64,000 bases of DNA from positions 1-64,000 of the IMG/VR virus record IMGVR_UViG_3300028883_000037; one strand, written 5' to 3'. Of this stretch, positions 51,788 to 59,551 are shown piece after piece (position 1 is the stretch's first letter; each line of letters opens with the position of its first letter). The notes beneath the pieces were generated by a model. It did not search any database, was not told where the DNA came from, and saw nothing but the letters and a program-made list of their open reading frames with translations. Position numbers and translations under genes: made by a program. The DNA is from a virus.

Positions 51788-52132
51788 TCAAAGCCACCTA
51801 CATAATCCAGAAACATTATTCGCTTTCAATTCTTTACCATCACCAGTCCTAACACCAGCATCACTCAGCAGAACCGCCAAATCCGCACAGGAAAAATACG
51901 GAGCAGCAAGTAATAAAAACTCCACCAACTCAGAATTAGCCCTACCCAAAGTCAAATCAGATAAAAGAACACAGAACCTATACTCATTATTACCCTTACC
52001 AATAACTACCAGCTTATTATACTGATCCAACCATTCTGGTTCAGAATCAGACAACATGGTCTTAGCTTTATCAACCTCTATATCACATAATCTACTACCG
52101 ATCTGTGCAAAAAGCATTTGTCCATCCCCCAT
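51788..52132 (-). CDS. hypothetical protein
   Basis: 114 residues, start ATG 52132 sharing the A of the upstream TAA. Two parts: a CDIEVDKAKTMLSDSEPEWLDQYNKL segment and a helical C-terminus, YFSCADLAVLLSDAGVRTGDGK. No family recognised. Confidence 0.5.
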   Translation of the reverse strand: MGDGQMLFAQIGSRLCDIEVDKAKTMLSDSEPEWLDQYNKLVVIGKGNNEYRFCVLLSDLTLGRANSELVEFLLLAAPYFSCADLAVLLSDAGVRTGDGKELKANNVSGLCRWL

Positions 52133-52341
52133 TACTTGACCTTGATTTTTCTAAAACTCGTCTTGTTACTGACCTTGAATATCAAGTCATCCTCACTAAT
52201 AAATAATACACCACGAACCCTAAACCATTTGCACTCGATACAAGGATTGATCTTCCCAACAGCATCCTCCGGACATTCGGCACGAACGAAAATCTGCTCA
52301 TCGATACTCGGACCCTCTTGCGGAATGACCTCGTATATCAT
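52132..52341 (-). CDS. hypothetical protein
   Basis: 69 residues from ATG 52341 (GGGAGG upstream). YEVIPQEGPSIDEQIFVRAECPEDAVGKINPCIECKWFRVRG: a compact beta-type fold with a CxxC pair, perhaps zinc binding. No family recognised. Confidence 0.5.
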   Translation of the reverse strand: MIYEVIPQEGPSIDEQIFVRAECPEDAVGKINPCIECKWFRVRGVLFISEDDLIFKVSNKTSFRKIKVK

Positions 52342-52387
52342 TACCCACCTCCCGCGTAATGATATCAACCAACAAACAACAAAGAAA

Positions 52388-52594
52388 TTAACTAAGAAAT
52401 ATCAATTCACAACACCCATCCATATCACACTCAGGACAACAAACCCTAGATAAATCCTTACTCTCGACATATCCCTTCGGAGCATGCTCCGGACAACAAC
52501 CGCCACAGACAGAACCGCACTTCTTGCAGACATAGACAGCAATATTCTTATCCGGGACTCGCACATCCCCCAGTGGTGTAACAACCCTATCAAT
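52388..52594 (-). CDS. cysteine-rich zinc-binding protein, apparent ATT start
   Basis: 68 residues read from ATT 52594: IDRVVTPLGDVRVPDKN, then VCKKCGSVCGGCCPEHAP and VCCPECDMDGCCELIF. Twelve cysteines in several CxxC pairs indicate one or two zinc sites. The protein-like sequence starts right at the upstream stop codon, and no ATG or TTG in frame precedes the Cys region; GTG 52564 (VRVPDKN) is the only normal alternative. The frame that has an ATG here is out of register with the Cys-rich reading. Confidence 0.5.
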   Translation of the reverse strand: MDRVVTPLGDVRVPDKNIAVYVCKKCGSVCGGCCPEHAPKGYVESKDLSRVCCPECDMDGCCELIFLS

Positions 52595-52845
52595 TAATCC
52601 TTATCAAGAAAATATTCAACAGTCTTCTTTAGAAGACAATCCGACCTATTATTTAGAAAATCAATCAAGAATTTCTTTTGAGCATTAACCTCCTTAATAT
52701 GACGCTCAAGCTCATCTAACGGAATATCTATCTCATTTTGAACAATACCACGACATTTATTCATAAAAAATTTATAATGGTGATCGAATTCCTCCTGGAA
52801 TCCAATCCAATCCTTCCATAATTGTTCCCTAGGATCAGAACTCAT
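52594..52845 (-). CDS. hypothetical helical protein
   Basis: 83 residues, ATGA-linked to the upstream gene. It has WIGFQEEFDHHYKFFMNKCRGIVQNE and a helix HIKEVNAQKKFLIDFLNN. No family recognised. Confidence 0.5.
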   Translation of the reverse strand: MSSDPREQLWKDWIGFQEEFDHHYKFFMNKCRGIVQNEIDIPLDELERHIKEVNAQKKFLIDFLNNRSDCLLKKTVEYFLDKD

Positions 52846-53066
52846 TTCTTCTCCCTTTCCTCTGGCGAATCCTTGGGAGTACCATGTTTAATCACCTTAA
52901 CCCTAATAGGACCACCCTTAGACTTCTTACTCTTATTATCCAAAGCACGATTAATAAGCCAATTCAACTCGCGCTCATCAATCTCGACAAGAACCACATC
53001 GCCAGTCGGTTCCCCAGATTTATCTTCCATAGAAAATTCAGAAGGCAATACACATCTAAAGGACAT
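52842..53066 (-). CDS. hypothetical protein
   Basis: 74 residues from ATG 53066 (ATG 53030 also possible). Basic, with VVLVEIDERELNWLINRALDNKSKKSKGG. No family recognised. Confidence 0.45.
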   Translation of the reverse strand: MSFRCVLPSEFSMEDKSGEPTGDVVLVEIDERELNWLINRALDNKSKKSKGGPIRVKVIKHGTPKDSPEEREKK

Positions 53067-53111
53067 CCCACAATCCCCATCCTTTTTTGAAAAAATCCTA
53101 TCTCAAGTGAA

Positions 53112-53426
53112 TTAATCGACAATTCCGAGATTAGATATAATCTCCCTAGCCCTAGCCTTCCTCGCATCCTCTAAGAACGCCGGCTCACAGTTCTCCTCGT
53201 TGATCACGAAGCCGTTGTAGATCGTCCACGTGATCACGTGGTTGTAACCAAAGATGATGCTTGTTTCGTTAACGTGCTCGATCGAGAACTCCTCCTCGTA
53301 GCCCTTGAAGTAGCGCTTGGCCTCACGGTACACGCTGGACATCAACTCTTCGATATTGTCCGCGTAGAACTCCAAGAACTCGTCCAGCTCTTCCTTCTCA
53401 AGCTCCGCCTTCGTCTTCTTCCCCAT
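53112..53426 (-). CDS. hypothetical protein, GC-rich insertion
   Basis: 104 residues from ATG 53426 (GAGGAG upstream). MGKKTKAELEKEELDEFLEFYADNIEELMS...FGYNHVITWTIYNGFVINEEN. The gene is far richer in G and C than its neighbours (CTCGTAGCCCTTGAAGTAGC-type codons, with third positions mainly C or G), which suggests recent transfer. It abuts a glycosyltransferase fragment that ends 12 bases upstream. Confidence 0.6.
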   Translation of the reverse strand: MGKKTKAELEKEELDEFLEFYADNIEELMSSVYREAKRYFKGYEEEFSIEHVNETSIIFGYNHVITWTIYNGFVINEENCEPAFLEDARKARAREIISNLGIVD

Positions 53427-53437
53427 GCTTCGTCTCC

Positions 53438-53683
53438 TCACGCGCCGGGCAAGGCGTCTATGATCATATCCGCATCAATATAGACATTCCAATCATAATC
53501 AGAACCTAACTCCCAAATCTGAAATTTCTCATAATTTGGAGGAAAACCGGGGAACTTCGCCTCATCAATAACCTTAAAATCAGCACCAATACGACCAGCC
53601 CAAGACCTCATCAAAGGAAAAGTAATATTACACAACTCCGGAAACCAATTATCAATAGCAATAGTATAAACACACTTCTCCAT
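53438..53683 (-). pseudogene. N-terminal fragment of a GT-A glycosyltransferase
   Basis: 81 residues: MEKCVYTIAIDNWFPELCNI...PNYEKFQIWELGSDYDWNVYIDADMIID. The start, the KFQIW helix and the YIDADM metal motif are those of GT8-like or related transferases of 250 or more residues, but the chain ends at DALPGA right after the metal site. The following DNA is the GC-rich gene. Likely a remnant left when the GC-rich segment replaced its 3' part, unless a tiny DxD protein is made. Confidence 0.55.
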
Positions 53684-53688
53684 AATCC

Positions 53689-53907
53689 CTACTCTTCCGA
53701 TTGTGCCACAACCTTATTGTCCTTAACAACCGCATTGGCCTTCTCCAAACATTCGCTGCAAATCCTAAAATATTCAGAAAGCGAACTAGAAGATCTGCGC
53801 GACGACATTTCAGCATTAATAGAATAAACAATATCAACTTGTGGCTTGCCCCTCTGGCCACAAACATGACACCAATCAGAACTATTATGTTCAAGAAACT
53901 CAGGCAT
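53689..53907 (-). CDS. small zinc-finger protein
   Basis: 72 residues from ATG 53907 (AGGAGG upstream). DWCHVCGQRGKPQVDI and YFRICSECLEKAN form a CxxC/CxxC pair; a Ser-rich SSRRSSSSLS stretch lies between. Function unknown. Confidence 0.55.
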   Translation of the reverse strand: MPEFLEHNSSDWCHVCGQRGKPQVDIVYSINAEMSSRRSSSSLSEYFRICSECLEKANAVVKDNKVVAQSEE

Positions 53908-53983
53908 TATTCTCCTCCTTTTCGAATGCGCAGCATGAAATACCTTTAGATTTATCTTTATCGGTAGCCGCCTCATCAGTCAT
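53900..53983 (-). CDS. possible 27-residue peptide
   Basis: ATG 53983 overlaps the stop of the HAD gene as ATGA, and its own stop overlaps the next start codon, so it bridges the two genes completely: MTDEAATDKDKSKG, then ISCCAFEKEENNA. Coupled translation is plausible. Too short for any family assignment. Confidence 0.4.
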   Translation of the reverse strand: MTDEAATDKDKSKGISCCAFEKEENNA

Positions 53984-54444
53984 TTGACTCGTAATGGTTC
54001 GTAATGGTGTTTAATCTGATGCAAAACCCCTGGGCCAACAATACCCCAATCCACATAAGGACGCTTGCCCGCGTTTAACACCAAAGGACAACCAAAAGCG
54101 GCATCGTCCACGTAAACCCTCGCGTACGCCTTCGGGGACGTCGTCCAATCCTGTGGGTTACAATTGGCATGTGTGAACAAATCGACGTTACTCATGCTTT
54201 GGATAAATTTCCAAGCCTCATCTAACATGTTCCCGCCTTCTTGCCCGTTACTCCGCATCGTCCACAAAATCAGCGTAGCGCCCACATCATACCACTTCTC
54301 CAGCCAATAAAAAGCCCCAGGAACCGGTGCCCCAATACGGGGGAACTCGTGCTCAACGATAGTCCCATCGAAATCTACCGCTACAGGAAACTCGGCATAT
54401 CTTGGGATCTTGATTTCATCAGCGTCCCCTTTTTCGTTAGGCAT
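53980..54444 (-). CDS. HAD-superfamily phosphatase
   Basis: 154 residues from ATG 54444 (AGAGGAG upstream). PVAVDFDGTIVEHEFPRIG is motif I (DxDGT), LILWTMRSNG motif II (T), and RVYVDDAAFGCPLV motif IV (DD). Similar to small phage HAD phosphatases acting on nucleotides or RNA/DNA ends. Directly downstream of structured RNA copy 2 and near the RNA ligase gene. Confidence 0.75.
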   Translation of the reverse strand: MPNEKGDADEIKIPRYAEFPVAVDFDGTIVEHEFPRIGAPVPGAFYWLEKWYDVGATLILWTMRSNGQEGGNMLDEAWKFIQSMSNVDLFTHANCNPQDWTTSPKAYARVYVDDAAFGCPLVLNAGKRPYVDWGIVGPGVLHQIKHHYEPLRVK

Positions 54445-54488
54445 AAACACTCCTCTTTGCTTGACAACTCGAACCCACACAAAGGACC

Positions 54489-54528
54489 GGGGACCGGAAC
54501 AAGCTCCTGCTTGTAACTCATGGTCCCC
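54489..54528 (-). ncRNA. structured RNA motif, copy 2
   Basis: Minus-strand GGGGACC with GGTCCCC encloses ATGAGTTAC, a hairpin ACAAGC/GCTTGT with loop AGGA, and GTTCC. It has the same fold and identical ATGAGTTAC and GTTCC as the copy at 17214, with both helices changed in a compensated way. Lies between the RNA ligase stop and the HAD start. Confidence 0.6.
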
Positions 54529-54564
54529 GCTCCCGTCTTACAGCAGCATCTCAGACCAACACTT

Positions 54565-55167
54565 TCATCTGTCTTCCTTTCTGCGCTGTGCTTTCCAATC
54601 GATGCCAAAATCACCCGATTTGATCTTGACCATACGTCCATCTTTGTGATGCCAAACAATTCCTTCAATCCCTGCAGTTTCCAAGAACTCGCGAATGCCA
54701 TCGAACGTCAGCTTGAATTCCATGTGGATGATGTGCTGCCCGTGCCCCAACAATACATGGTCTTTCAGTCCATACGGATTCCCTTGGACCTTTGGTCCGA
54801 CAAGCTCATATGTCCCTGGACGCCACGTACTGGTTCTGTTGAAAGCTTCCCAGTGCCATAGATCTTGAGAGATGCTGCCATTGTTTTCTGGTCCGTTACT
54901 GACAGGCACCCACCCATGCTTGTTGCCGGTCACAGGATCTTCAGGACCGGCCTGGACGAAGCCTTTAGGCGCATCCTTGCCCTTCTTCAACTGGTATCGC
55001 TTCCAGTAATTCTGACTCTCGTCAACCATGCAGGATGTTCCATCCCATTTGACCGTCGGAGTTCCTCCACCAGCCAAAACCCATTCAGATCCTGGAACCA
55101 CCTCATCGTAGACTTGTCGGTCACCATCGTAATTCCGCTTGAACAAACTAGGAATCTTCTTCATCAT
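54565..55167 (-). CDS. RNA ligase (DUF5565-like)
   Basis: 200 residues. TPTVKWDGTSCMVDE contains the lysine nucleotidyl motif KxDG (K about residue 40), HWEAF and TYELVGPKVQGNP the middle motifs, and GIEGIVWHHKDGRMVKIKSGDFG motifs IV and V (EGIV...KIK). This is a compact ATP-dependent ligase fold as in phage RNA ligases of the DUF5565 type. It could repair tRNA cut by host anticodon nucleases, and may work with the phosphatase downstream. Confidence 0.75.
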   Translation of the reverse strand: MMKKIPSLFKRNYDGDRQVYDEVVPGSEWVLAGGGTPTVKWDGTSCMVDESQNYWKRYQLKKGKDAPKGFVQAGPEDPVTGNKHGWVPVSNGPENNGSISQDLWHWEAFNRTSTWRPGTYELVGPKVQGNPYGLKDHVLLGHGQHIIHMEFKLTFDGIREFLETAGIEGIVWHHKDGRMVKIKSGDFGIDWKAQRRKEDR

Positions 55168-55193
55168 TCTATCCTTTTATTCGTCCATGACCG

Positions 55194-55523
55194 CTACAAC
55201 TCAATACGTGCCACGTTGATCTTTAGGGTATCGATTGCGCCGTTGAGATCTATTATTCTGTCCCGCAACTCCACCGCTAACGGCGTGGCATCTTCGAAAG
55301 CCTCCGTCTTCTTGTTGGCATCCTCCGGCGTATCATCCTCACGCATAACCGGCCTCGCCGATATCAACAAACGCTCATTCAGCTCCCGCAACTCGGAAAT
55401 AGCCTTATTCAAATTGTGCAACTGCCTCGCTATGTGCCCCTCCCGCTCCGGATCCGGATACGGCTCGCCCCGTTCAACCAAACGATCCTCTTCTACTGTA
55501 AAAACCTCCCTCACTCTGCCCAT
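55194..55523 (-). CDS. hypothetical coiled-coil protein
   Basis: 109 residues from ATG 55523 (AAGGAG eight bases upstream; ATG 55529 is too close to it). HIARQLHNLNKAISELRELNERL and the C-terminal LRDRIIDLNGAIDTLKINVARIEL are amphipathic helices. No family recognised. Confidence 0.5.
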   Translation of the reverse strand: MGRVREVFTVEEDRLVERGEPYPDPEREGHIARQLHNLNKAISELRELNERLLISARPVMREDDTPEDANKKTEAFEDATPLAVELRDRIIDLNGAIDTLKINVARIEL

Positions 55524-55529
55524 AATCAT

Positions 55530-55758
55530 GTCTCCTTAACCATTGGCTTTGGGACTTCATATCCGGGTGCTCACGCAACGAAATATGGTTAGAGATCTAT
55601 CTCGTATCCGTCTGCTGTCTACAAAGTATTATCTCCATCATCCTTCTCCCCGTTCATTACTGTTAATTAACATTAATCGGAAACCATATCTCGTGACTCC
55701 AAGCTGGGTTTGTCGCCTTCGTATCCAGATACTCGAACAACGAAAATAATTGACGATA
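55530..55758. repeat. gene-free region with two imperfect 30-base repeats
   Basis: 229 bases without a convincing gene. TTCATATCC...CAACGAAATA (55556-55585) recurs as TTCGTATCC...CAACGAAAATA (55718-55747) with about three quarters identity. A plus-strand reading of 68 residues lacks a good ribosome site and is unlike neighbouring proteins. The repeats may be promoters or binding sites controlling the methyltransferase gene end or the small gene at 55194. Confidence 0.35.
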
Positions 55759-57786
55759 TCACTTACCAAATATAAAGATCGGTTCGAACGTCCTTTCTCG
55801 GCCCATAAAGCTAGCTGTCTTCATATCCACGGTCTTGATTAGTCTCCTCTTATTATTCCTGGCTATCTTCATACAAAGATCGGAATGTCTGCGTGGGACA
55901 TTTAAGGCAACCAAACCCTCGAAGGACATAATATTCTCATATATTCCCTCAGAAGATACACACTGGGAATCAAGACCACAATAGAATTCGGTGTCATCAT
56001 AAGGAGGACTAGTAAATAACAAATCACCTTTCACGAGACTCAATTTGGAACTGTCGCCGTGAATAAATTCAGGATTATGCTTAACTCTACAACCAACAAA
56101 CTTCCTCATGTCTCGATGAGAATCAACACACAATGGATTCAGGTCATATCCAACATATCTATAATCACTGTCCATAGTAGCTAAAAATCTGCCGCCCCAG
56201 CCCATACAAGGATCAACAATAACTCCACCATTAGGTAAAAACTCCTCGTATATATTACGGGCAACCCAAGGTTTGAACACAGATACGCTAGTAAAATCTT
56301 TAAAATACTTCGCAATGTACGAAACTAAACCGTGGATATTCACCTCGCGGTCTCTATTCCATAAATTATTCAAAGCTTTTCGTAAAACAGATGTATTCCC
56401 AGCTTCCCACACTGAAGAAACTGGCAAGTAGTCTTTGTGATGAGAACTCCAAAAATGTTGTGAGAAATGTTTTATGAAATCCACAACCGGTTTATTGGGA
56501 TAATTAGCATTTAGACTCCACCCGTTCTTCGCCTTATAAGCCTTACATCCCTTAATAGCTCTAGTCAGTACACCTTTGCGGAACTTAACACCTTTAAAAC
56601 CATAATCTAACAACCAGTCACAACAAGCGTCAGGATCATTAAATATCAACTTCCAATTAGGACAATAATAGATATCGATATCTTCTAATTCAAAATCATA
56701 AAATTTGCCATTCCAAACTTTGACAATGACATCGTTCTTGAAAGCAACCAAATATTGTTTAATAAGCCTAGACCTATCGACACCAGGAATCTCAGATTCC
56801 TCTCTAGACTTCACCTCGTAATAATCACCGTTGATTAGAAAATCAATAAAACAAACACTACCATCACTCTCGAACTCAGCATTACGCAGAATTTCGCTAT
56901 CTGGGGAAAGATTCATAGATTTAAGAAATTTCTTTTCTAATTTGGTATCAAGACGCAGACCCTTAAAATTGAAACTTTGGCTTCTTCTATTCAACAACAA
57001 TTTGGTATATTCGGCTTTAGATCTTGCCTTGATACCATGTTTCTTCAAATGGTGAGAAACATTACCAAGCATAGTACCTACTTCATCTGCGATATCGGCC
57101 ATACTCCTTTGTTTGTTAACGTACTGGTCAAACAACCAATCCTTATCGTTCAGCTGATAATATTTGGAGGGCCTAATAACCCCGCCTTGTTTCCTAATAG
57201 CAAAACCAAAATGCCTCAACCTATTGAGGACTGCGCTATATGACTTATTGAAATGTTCAGCGATCTTAGAAATAAGCCATCCCCTATCAACATACAATTC
57301 TTTCAATTCATCATAAGTAACATCGAAATTGCCAAAAGCAAATTCGGATTCAACACCAAATCTCTTAGCAGCCATACATACCGTATTAGCACGAACACCC
57401 AACTTATTAGCTATCTGTCTAAAAGAAAACTTTTGAGCCTCCTTAATAAAAGCCGCTTTATCATTCAATAAAGTAGGTCTCTTTGCTTCGTCCATATTCC
57501 TGAATTCCATATCTGGATAAGTCTTCTTTAATTTCCTCTTTAAAGTAGGAATAGCAACATCATAATCTTTTTTAAGGCGATCCAAACTAACGCCAGAATC
57601 ATATTTGGCCTTTATCTCTTTCAAAGGAAGCTTCTTAGTAGCCATCTTGGACATATGGCTACTCTTAATATTATTCCTCTTAGCGAAAGCCGAAACACTG
57701 CCTACATTACAACCCAAAATCCTGGAAACCTCGGAAAAAGATTTCCCCTCAACCTCAACCATTTTTCTAATCATGTTAACATCCAT
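55759..57786 (-). CDS. HTH array, PD-(D/E)XK-like nuclease and DNA methyltransferase fusion
   Basis: 675 residues from ATG 57786 (AGGAGG upstream). Residues 1-265 contain about five helix-turn-helix units (for example FSEVSRILGCNVGSVSAFAKR and FRQIANKLGVRANTVCMAAKR). Residues 275-375 include FIDFLINGDYYEVKSR (D315, E324, K326), a PD-(D/E)XK nuclease core. Residues 515-675 are an amino-methyltransferase with DPCMGWGG (motif I, near 525) and LLFTSPPYDD (motif IV, near 592). It may both cut and methylate DNA, as in single-chain restriction enzymes, or act as a modified homing enzyme. A GCGATATAAG promoter-like box lies upstream. Confidence 0.75.
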   Translation of the reverse strand: MDVNMIRKMVEVEGKSFSEVSRILGCNVGSVSAFAKRNNIKSSHMSKMATKKLPLKEIKAKYDSGVSLDRLKKDYDVAIPTLKRKLKKTYPDMEFRNMDEAKRPTLLNDKAAFIKEAQKFSFRQIANKLGVRANTVCMAAKRFGVESEFAFGNFDVTYDELKELYVDRGWLISKIAEHFNKSYSAVLNRLRHFGFAIRKQGGVIRPSKYYQLNDKDWLFDQYVNKQRSMADIADEVGTMLGNVSHHLKKHGIKARSKAEYTKLLLNRRSQSFNFKGLRLDTKLEKKFLKSMNLSPDSEILRNAEFESDGSVCFIDFLINGDYYEVKSREESEIPGVDRSRLIKQYLVAFKNDVIVKVWNGKFYDFELEDIDIYYCPNWKLIFNDPDACCDWLLDYGFKGVKFRKGVLTRAIKGCKAYKAKNGWSLNANYPNKPVVDFIKHFSQHFWSSHHKDYLPVSSVWEAGNTSVLRKALNNLWNRDREVNIHGLVSYIAKYFKDFTSVSVFKPWVARNIYEEFLPNGGVIVDPCMGWGGRFLATMDSDYRYVGYDLNPLCVDSHRDMRKFVGCRVKHNPEFIHGDSSKLSLVKGDLLFTSPPYDDTEFYCGLDSQCVSSEGIYENIMSFEGLVALNVPRRHSDLCMKIARNNKRRLIKTVDMKTASFMGRERTFEPIFIFGK

Positions 57787-57850
57787 AATATGCCTCCTAA
57801 CGCATGTCTCCTGATCGCACTTATATCGCCATATAGAATCGCGTAAATTA

Positions 57851-57887
57851 ATTATGACACGGTATGGTAAAAAGTTAATGTCATAAT
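57851..57887. promoter_or_regulatory. 9-bp inverted repeat between methyltransferase genes
   Basis: ATTATGACA, 19 bases, TGTCATAAT, overlapping the stop codon of the upstream gene and about 65 bases before the start of the next. Could be an operator for one of the helix-turn-helix proteins beside it, or a terminator stem. Confidence 0.4.
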
Positions 57888-59551
57888 ATCTCAACAAAAT
57901 ATTCTGTAGACAATTTATGATGATTCAAAGGAGAAAGCTCAACAATATCACAATCATATCTATCACGAATCCAATCACGAATATGTCTATCAACATGTAA
58001 AACAATCTTACGACCAGTATTACGTTTAATTAAACCACCAATAAAATTCTCACACCAATCCTCGAATCCTCCGTAATCAACACCATCTAAATAATCTTCC
58101 TTGTCATGAAAAGGAGGAGAAGTAAACAAAAAATCATAATCAGACCAATCCAGATCTTCCCATCTAGATCCAAATAATGAAAAAGAAAATTTCTTCTTTG
58201 AAGACAACCACTCACCTAAATTAGTAAGATTCTCATAAGTATTAGGGTCAGTACCAACATACTCAATATTACCCAAACAAGAAGCAATTAACCTATTACC
58301 CCACCCAGCACAAGGATCAAACCACCGACCACGTAAACCAAACTTCTCGATAACAGCCAAAATAACAGGAACACTCAACAAACTAGCCCTACTAAAACCC
58401 GCAAATAACAATTCCCTAACAAACCTAGACGGATACAAGCGCCTATTGGGAATTCCAAAAAAATTCTTACAAGCCCTACTAACCATCTTAGGATATTTAG
58501 ATAAATTAGCAACAGCAGGACCATTCCTAGAGACGCACCAAATATTAGGACAAAAATCCAAAACAATATTATTACCATAAGGAAAACTATTAACGATCTT
58601 ATCATCCCTCAAATAAGAATTCAAATCAATCTTATTGAGCTTTTCAAATTCAGCATCAATATCATATCTCGGATTAATCCAGCCGGACTTAACCACGAAA
58701 CCACAAAACACAGAACGAACAGCCTCAACCTCCACAATCTCATTCGACTTCATATCGAAAGAAAAATCTTGAATATTACGGAACCTAAACGAACCACAAA
58801 CAACAAACCTAGACCTCTTTCTAACAGAAAAAACACTACAATCAGAATATAACCAATCACCAATCAGTTTAACCTGCCTATTCCCACACCACCTGATAAA
58901 ACATCTAGAACTACGAACCTTAACCCCATTCCTAGAAACACCAACATTAAAACAAACAACATCCTCTACAACACTCAACGCACCACCAGAAAACACAACA
59001 ACGGCACAAACAGAACCATTGCTCTTAGATCTCAAACAAACACGACCACCACCATCAAATAACCCACGAACAAAATGACGAATCAAATCAGAAGGAACAA
59101 CATCAAACAACCCAGAACCACCACCATCCCTCCACTTCAGCAAACCATGACCAACCAGACAATCAGACATAACAACGCTATTAAAAACAACACCACAAGA
59201 ACCATTAGAAAAATGAACCTTACCCTTATACTTAATATCAGAAACGAATCCACGTATAACACACTCATCCCTGACAGGTAAAAAGAAACGAACAGACCTC
59301 CTAGAACCAGCAGACTTAGCCAAACAACCACGAGAAGCCAGAAAACCTAACCAATAAGCCTTCCTTTCACAATCAATAACATCAAAATAATGATCATCTA
59401 CATCAACCTTAACGCCAGAAGAAGACCCAGAAAGAGACAAAACCCTCATCCTACGTCTGACCGTAGATAAACTAATGCCAAGCTCAGAAGCAATCCTCTT
59501 TTGAGAAAACTTCTTCTTATATAAACCAACAATAACATCATCTCGATTCAT
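57881..59551 (-). CDS. LAGLIDADG-like homing endonuclease fused to DNA methyltransferase
   Basis: 556 residues, AGGGA before ATG 59551. N-terminal HTH (SQKRIASELGISLSTVRRRM, 16-35). Residues 60-175 carry two LAGLIDADG-type helices, AYWLGFLASRGCL (65-77) and LIRHFVRGLFDGGG (156-169), although the acidic residues are partly replaced. Residues 405-556 form a methyltransferase with DPCAGWGNRL (412) and FLFTSPPFHD (475), closely related to the domain in the next gene. Such a fusion of homing and modification activities is unusual. The coding strand is extremely G/T-rich. Confidence 0.7.
   Translation of the reverse strand: MNRDDVIVGLYKKKFSQKRIASELGISLSTVRRRMRVLSLSGSSSGVKVDVDDHYFDVIDCERKAYWLGFLASRGCLAKSAGSRRSVRFFLPVRDECVIRGFVSDIKYKGKVHFSNGSCGVVFNSVVMSDCLVGHGLLKWRDGGGSGLFDVVPSDLIRHFVRGLFDGGGRVCLRSKSNGSVCAVVVFSGGALSVVEDVVCFNVGVSRNGVKVRSSRCFIRWCGNRQVKLIGDWLYSDCSVFSVRKRSRFVVCGSFRFRNIQDFSFDMKSNEIVEVEAVRSVFCGFVVKSGWINPRYDIDAEFEKLNKIDLNSYLRDDKIVNSFPYGNNIVLDFCPNIWCVSRNGPAVANLSKYPKMVSRACKNFFGIPNRRLYPSRFVRELLFAGFSRASLLSVPVILAVIEKFGLRGRWFDPCAGWGNRLIASCLGNIEYVGTDPNTYENLTNLGEWLSSKKKFSFSLFGSRWEDLDWSDYDFLFTSPPFHDKEDYLDGVDYGGFEDWCENFIGGLIKRNTGRKIVLHVDRHIRDWIRDRYDCDIVELSPLNHHKLSTEYFVEIL

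Noticed and set aside
54865-55539. 224-residue plus-strand frame opposite the RNA ligase
   Set aside because: Antisense to a ligase with clear motifs; serine/arginine-rich, with no recognisable domain.
55543-55749. 68-residue plus-strand frame in the gene-free region
   Set aside because: No ribosome site, basic low-complexity content, and it is interrupted by the imperfect repeats described there.
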